From the NCBI GenBank assembly GCA_934869045.1, contig CAKXAF010000172.1:798-6007 (forward strand): a DNA stretch of 5,210 nt, in the 5' to 3' direction. Numbering within the stretch: the stretch's first letter is position 1; each line of letters opens with the position of its first letter. A program made the translations under genes and the position numbers. The notes under the pieces are model-generated. The model saw only the letters and a list, made by a program, of their open reading frames with translations. It searched no databases and was not told the origin of the DNA. Positions 5,138 through 5,210 of the stretch are shown in pieces. The DNA is from an uncultured Nitrososphaerota archaeon (GTDB taxonomy: Bacteria; Bacillota; Clostridia; Oscillospirales; Ruminococcaceae).

Positions 5138-5180
5138 GCTTAACAGTGATAAGGAACTAAATCACTTATCAACTGTTAGC
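5138..5180. repeat. 13-bp imperfect inverted repeat near the right edge
   Basis: TAACAGTGATAAG (5141-5153) pairs with CTTATC (5165-5170) and ACTGTTA (5172-5178), with only A5171 unpaired, around an 11-nt loop. GC/GC can extend it after a bulged T5140. There is no U-tract, so it is not an ordinary terminator. A separate 7-bp repeat (GAGATTT 5096-5102 with AAATCTC 5120-5126) lies just upstream. It may be a leader hairpin of the next gene, an operator or a mobile-element end; the window ends too soon to tell. Confidence 0.5.
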
Positions 5181-5210
5181 TGACGGTTTGCGGGTGCATA
5201 CGGACAAATC

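Noticed and set aside
5071..5160. 29-codon plus-strand frame after the bidirectional terminator
   Set aside because: No ribosome binding site precedes it, the possible promoter lies inside it, and it is too short to judge.
1..5210. CRISPR array, tRNA, rRNA or insertion sequence
   Set aside because: No regularly spaced repeats, tRNA-like cloverleaf, rRNA signature or transposase/integrase frame was seen in the window.

Overview
The window looks like a chromosomal segment from a low- to mid-GC anaerobic Firmicute, most likely class Clostridia. The reasons are strong AGGAGG-type ribosome binding sites, consensus sigma-A promoters with 17-bp spacers, classical intrinsic terminators, a membrane pyrophosphatase and small clostridial-type bacterial ferredoxins. 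The organism call is inference; no 16S rRNA or other taxonomic marker is present.

Layout: positions 1-237 are AT-rich with no gene, only a possible extended -10 promoter pointing off the left edge. From 298 to 2397 on the minus strand is hppA, the ion-pumping membrane pyrophosphatase. A strong hairpin terminator follows it (237-274). A perfect-consensus promoter lies well upstream of it (2676-2704), leaving an untranslated leader of about 270 nt that contains two hairpins and a near-palindrome. About 310 bp without a recognisable gene (2705-3018) separates this from a second minus-strand gene (3058-3483), a small all-helical protein of unknown function with its own terminator.

Divergently, a consensus promoter at 3586-3614 drives a compact plus-strand operon of four genes (3654-4925): a two-cluster ferredoxin, a NapH-like membrane iron-sulfur protein, an ArsR-family repressor, and a second ferredoxin with an altered first cluster motif. 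The genes overlap by 4 bp or are separated by 1 and 15 nt, and each has its own ribosome binding site. A hairpin and then a stronger bidirectional terminator close the unit. The last 160 bp contain nested inverted repeats and a possible promoter but no gene.

The most interesting part is the operon. The ArsR protein carries exactly two cysteines, placed like the dithiol pair of the persulfide sensors SqrR, BigR and YgaV. The two ferredoxins and the membrane Fe-S protein have no catalytic partner in the window. The simplest reading is a self-repressed electron-transfer module that passes electrons between cytosolic ferredoxins and the membrane and is switched on by reactive sulfur or a related redox signal. 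The ferredoxin and membrane parts are clear from motifs; the sulfur link is inference from the sensor cysteines. A second point of interest is the hppA product, which has the lysine signature of potassium-independent proton pumps but an aspartate where the glutamate of the ion gate is expected.
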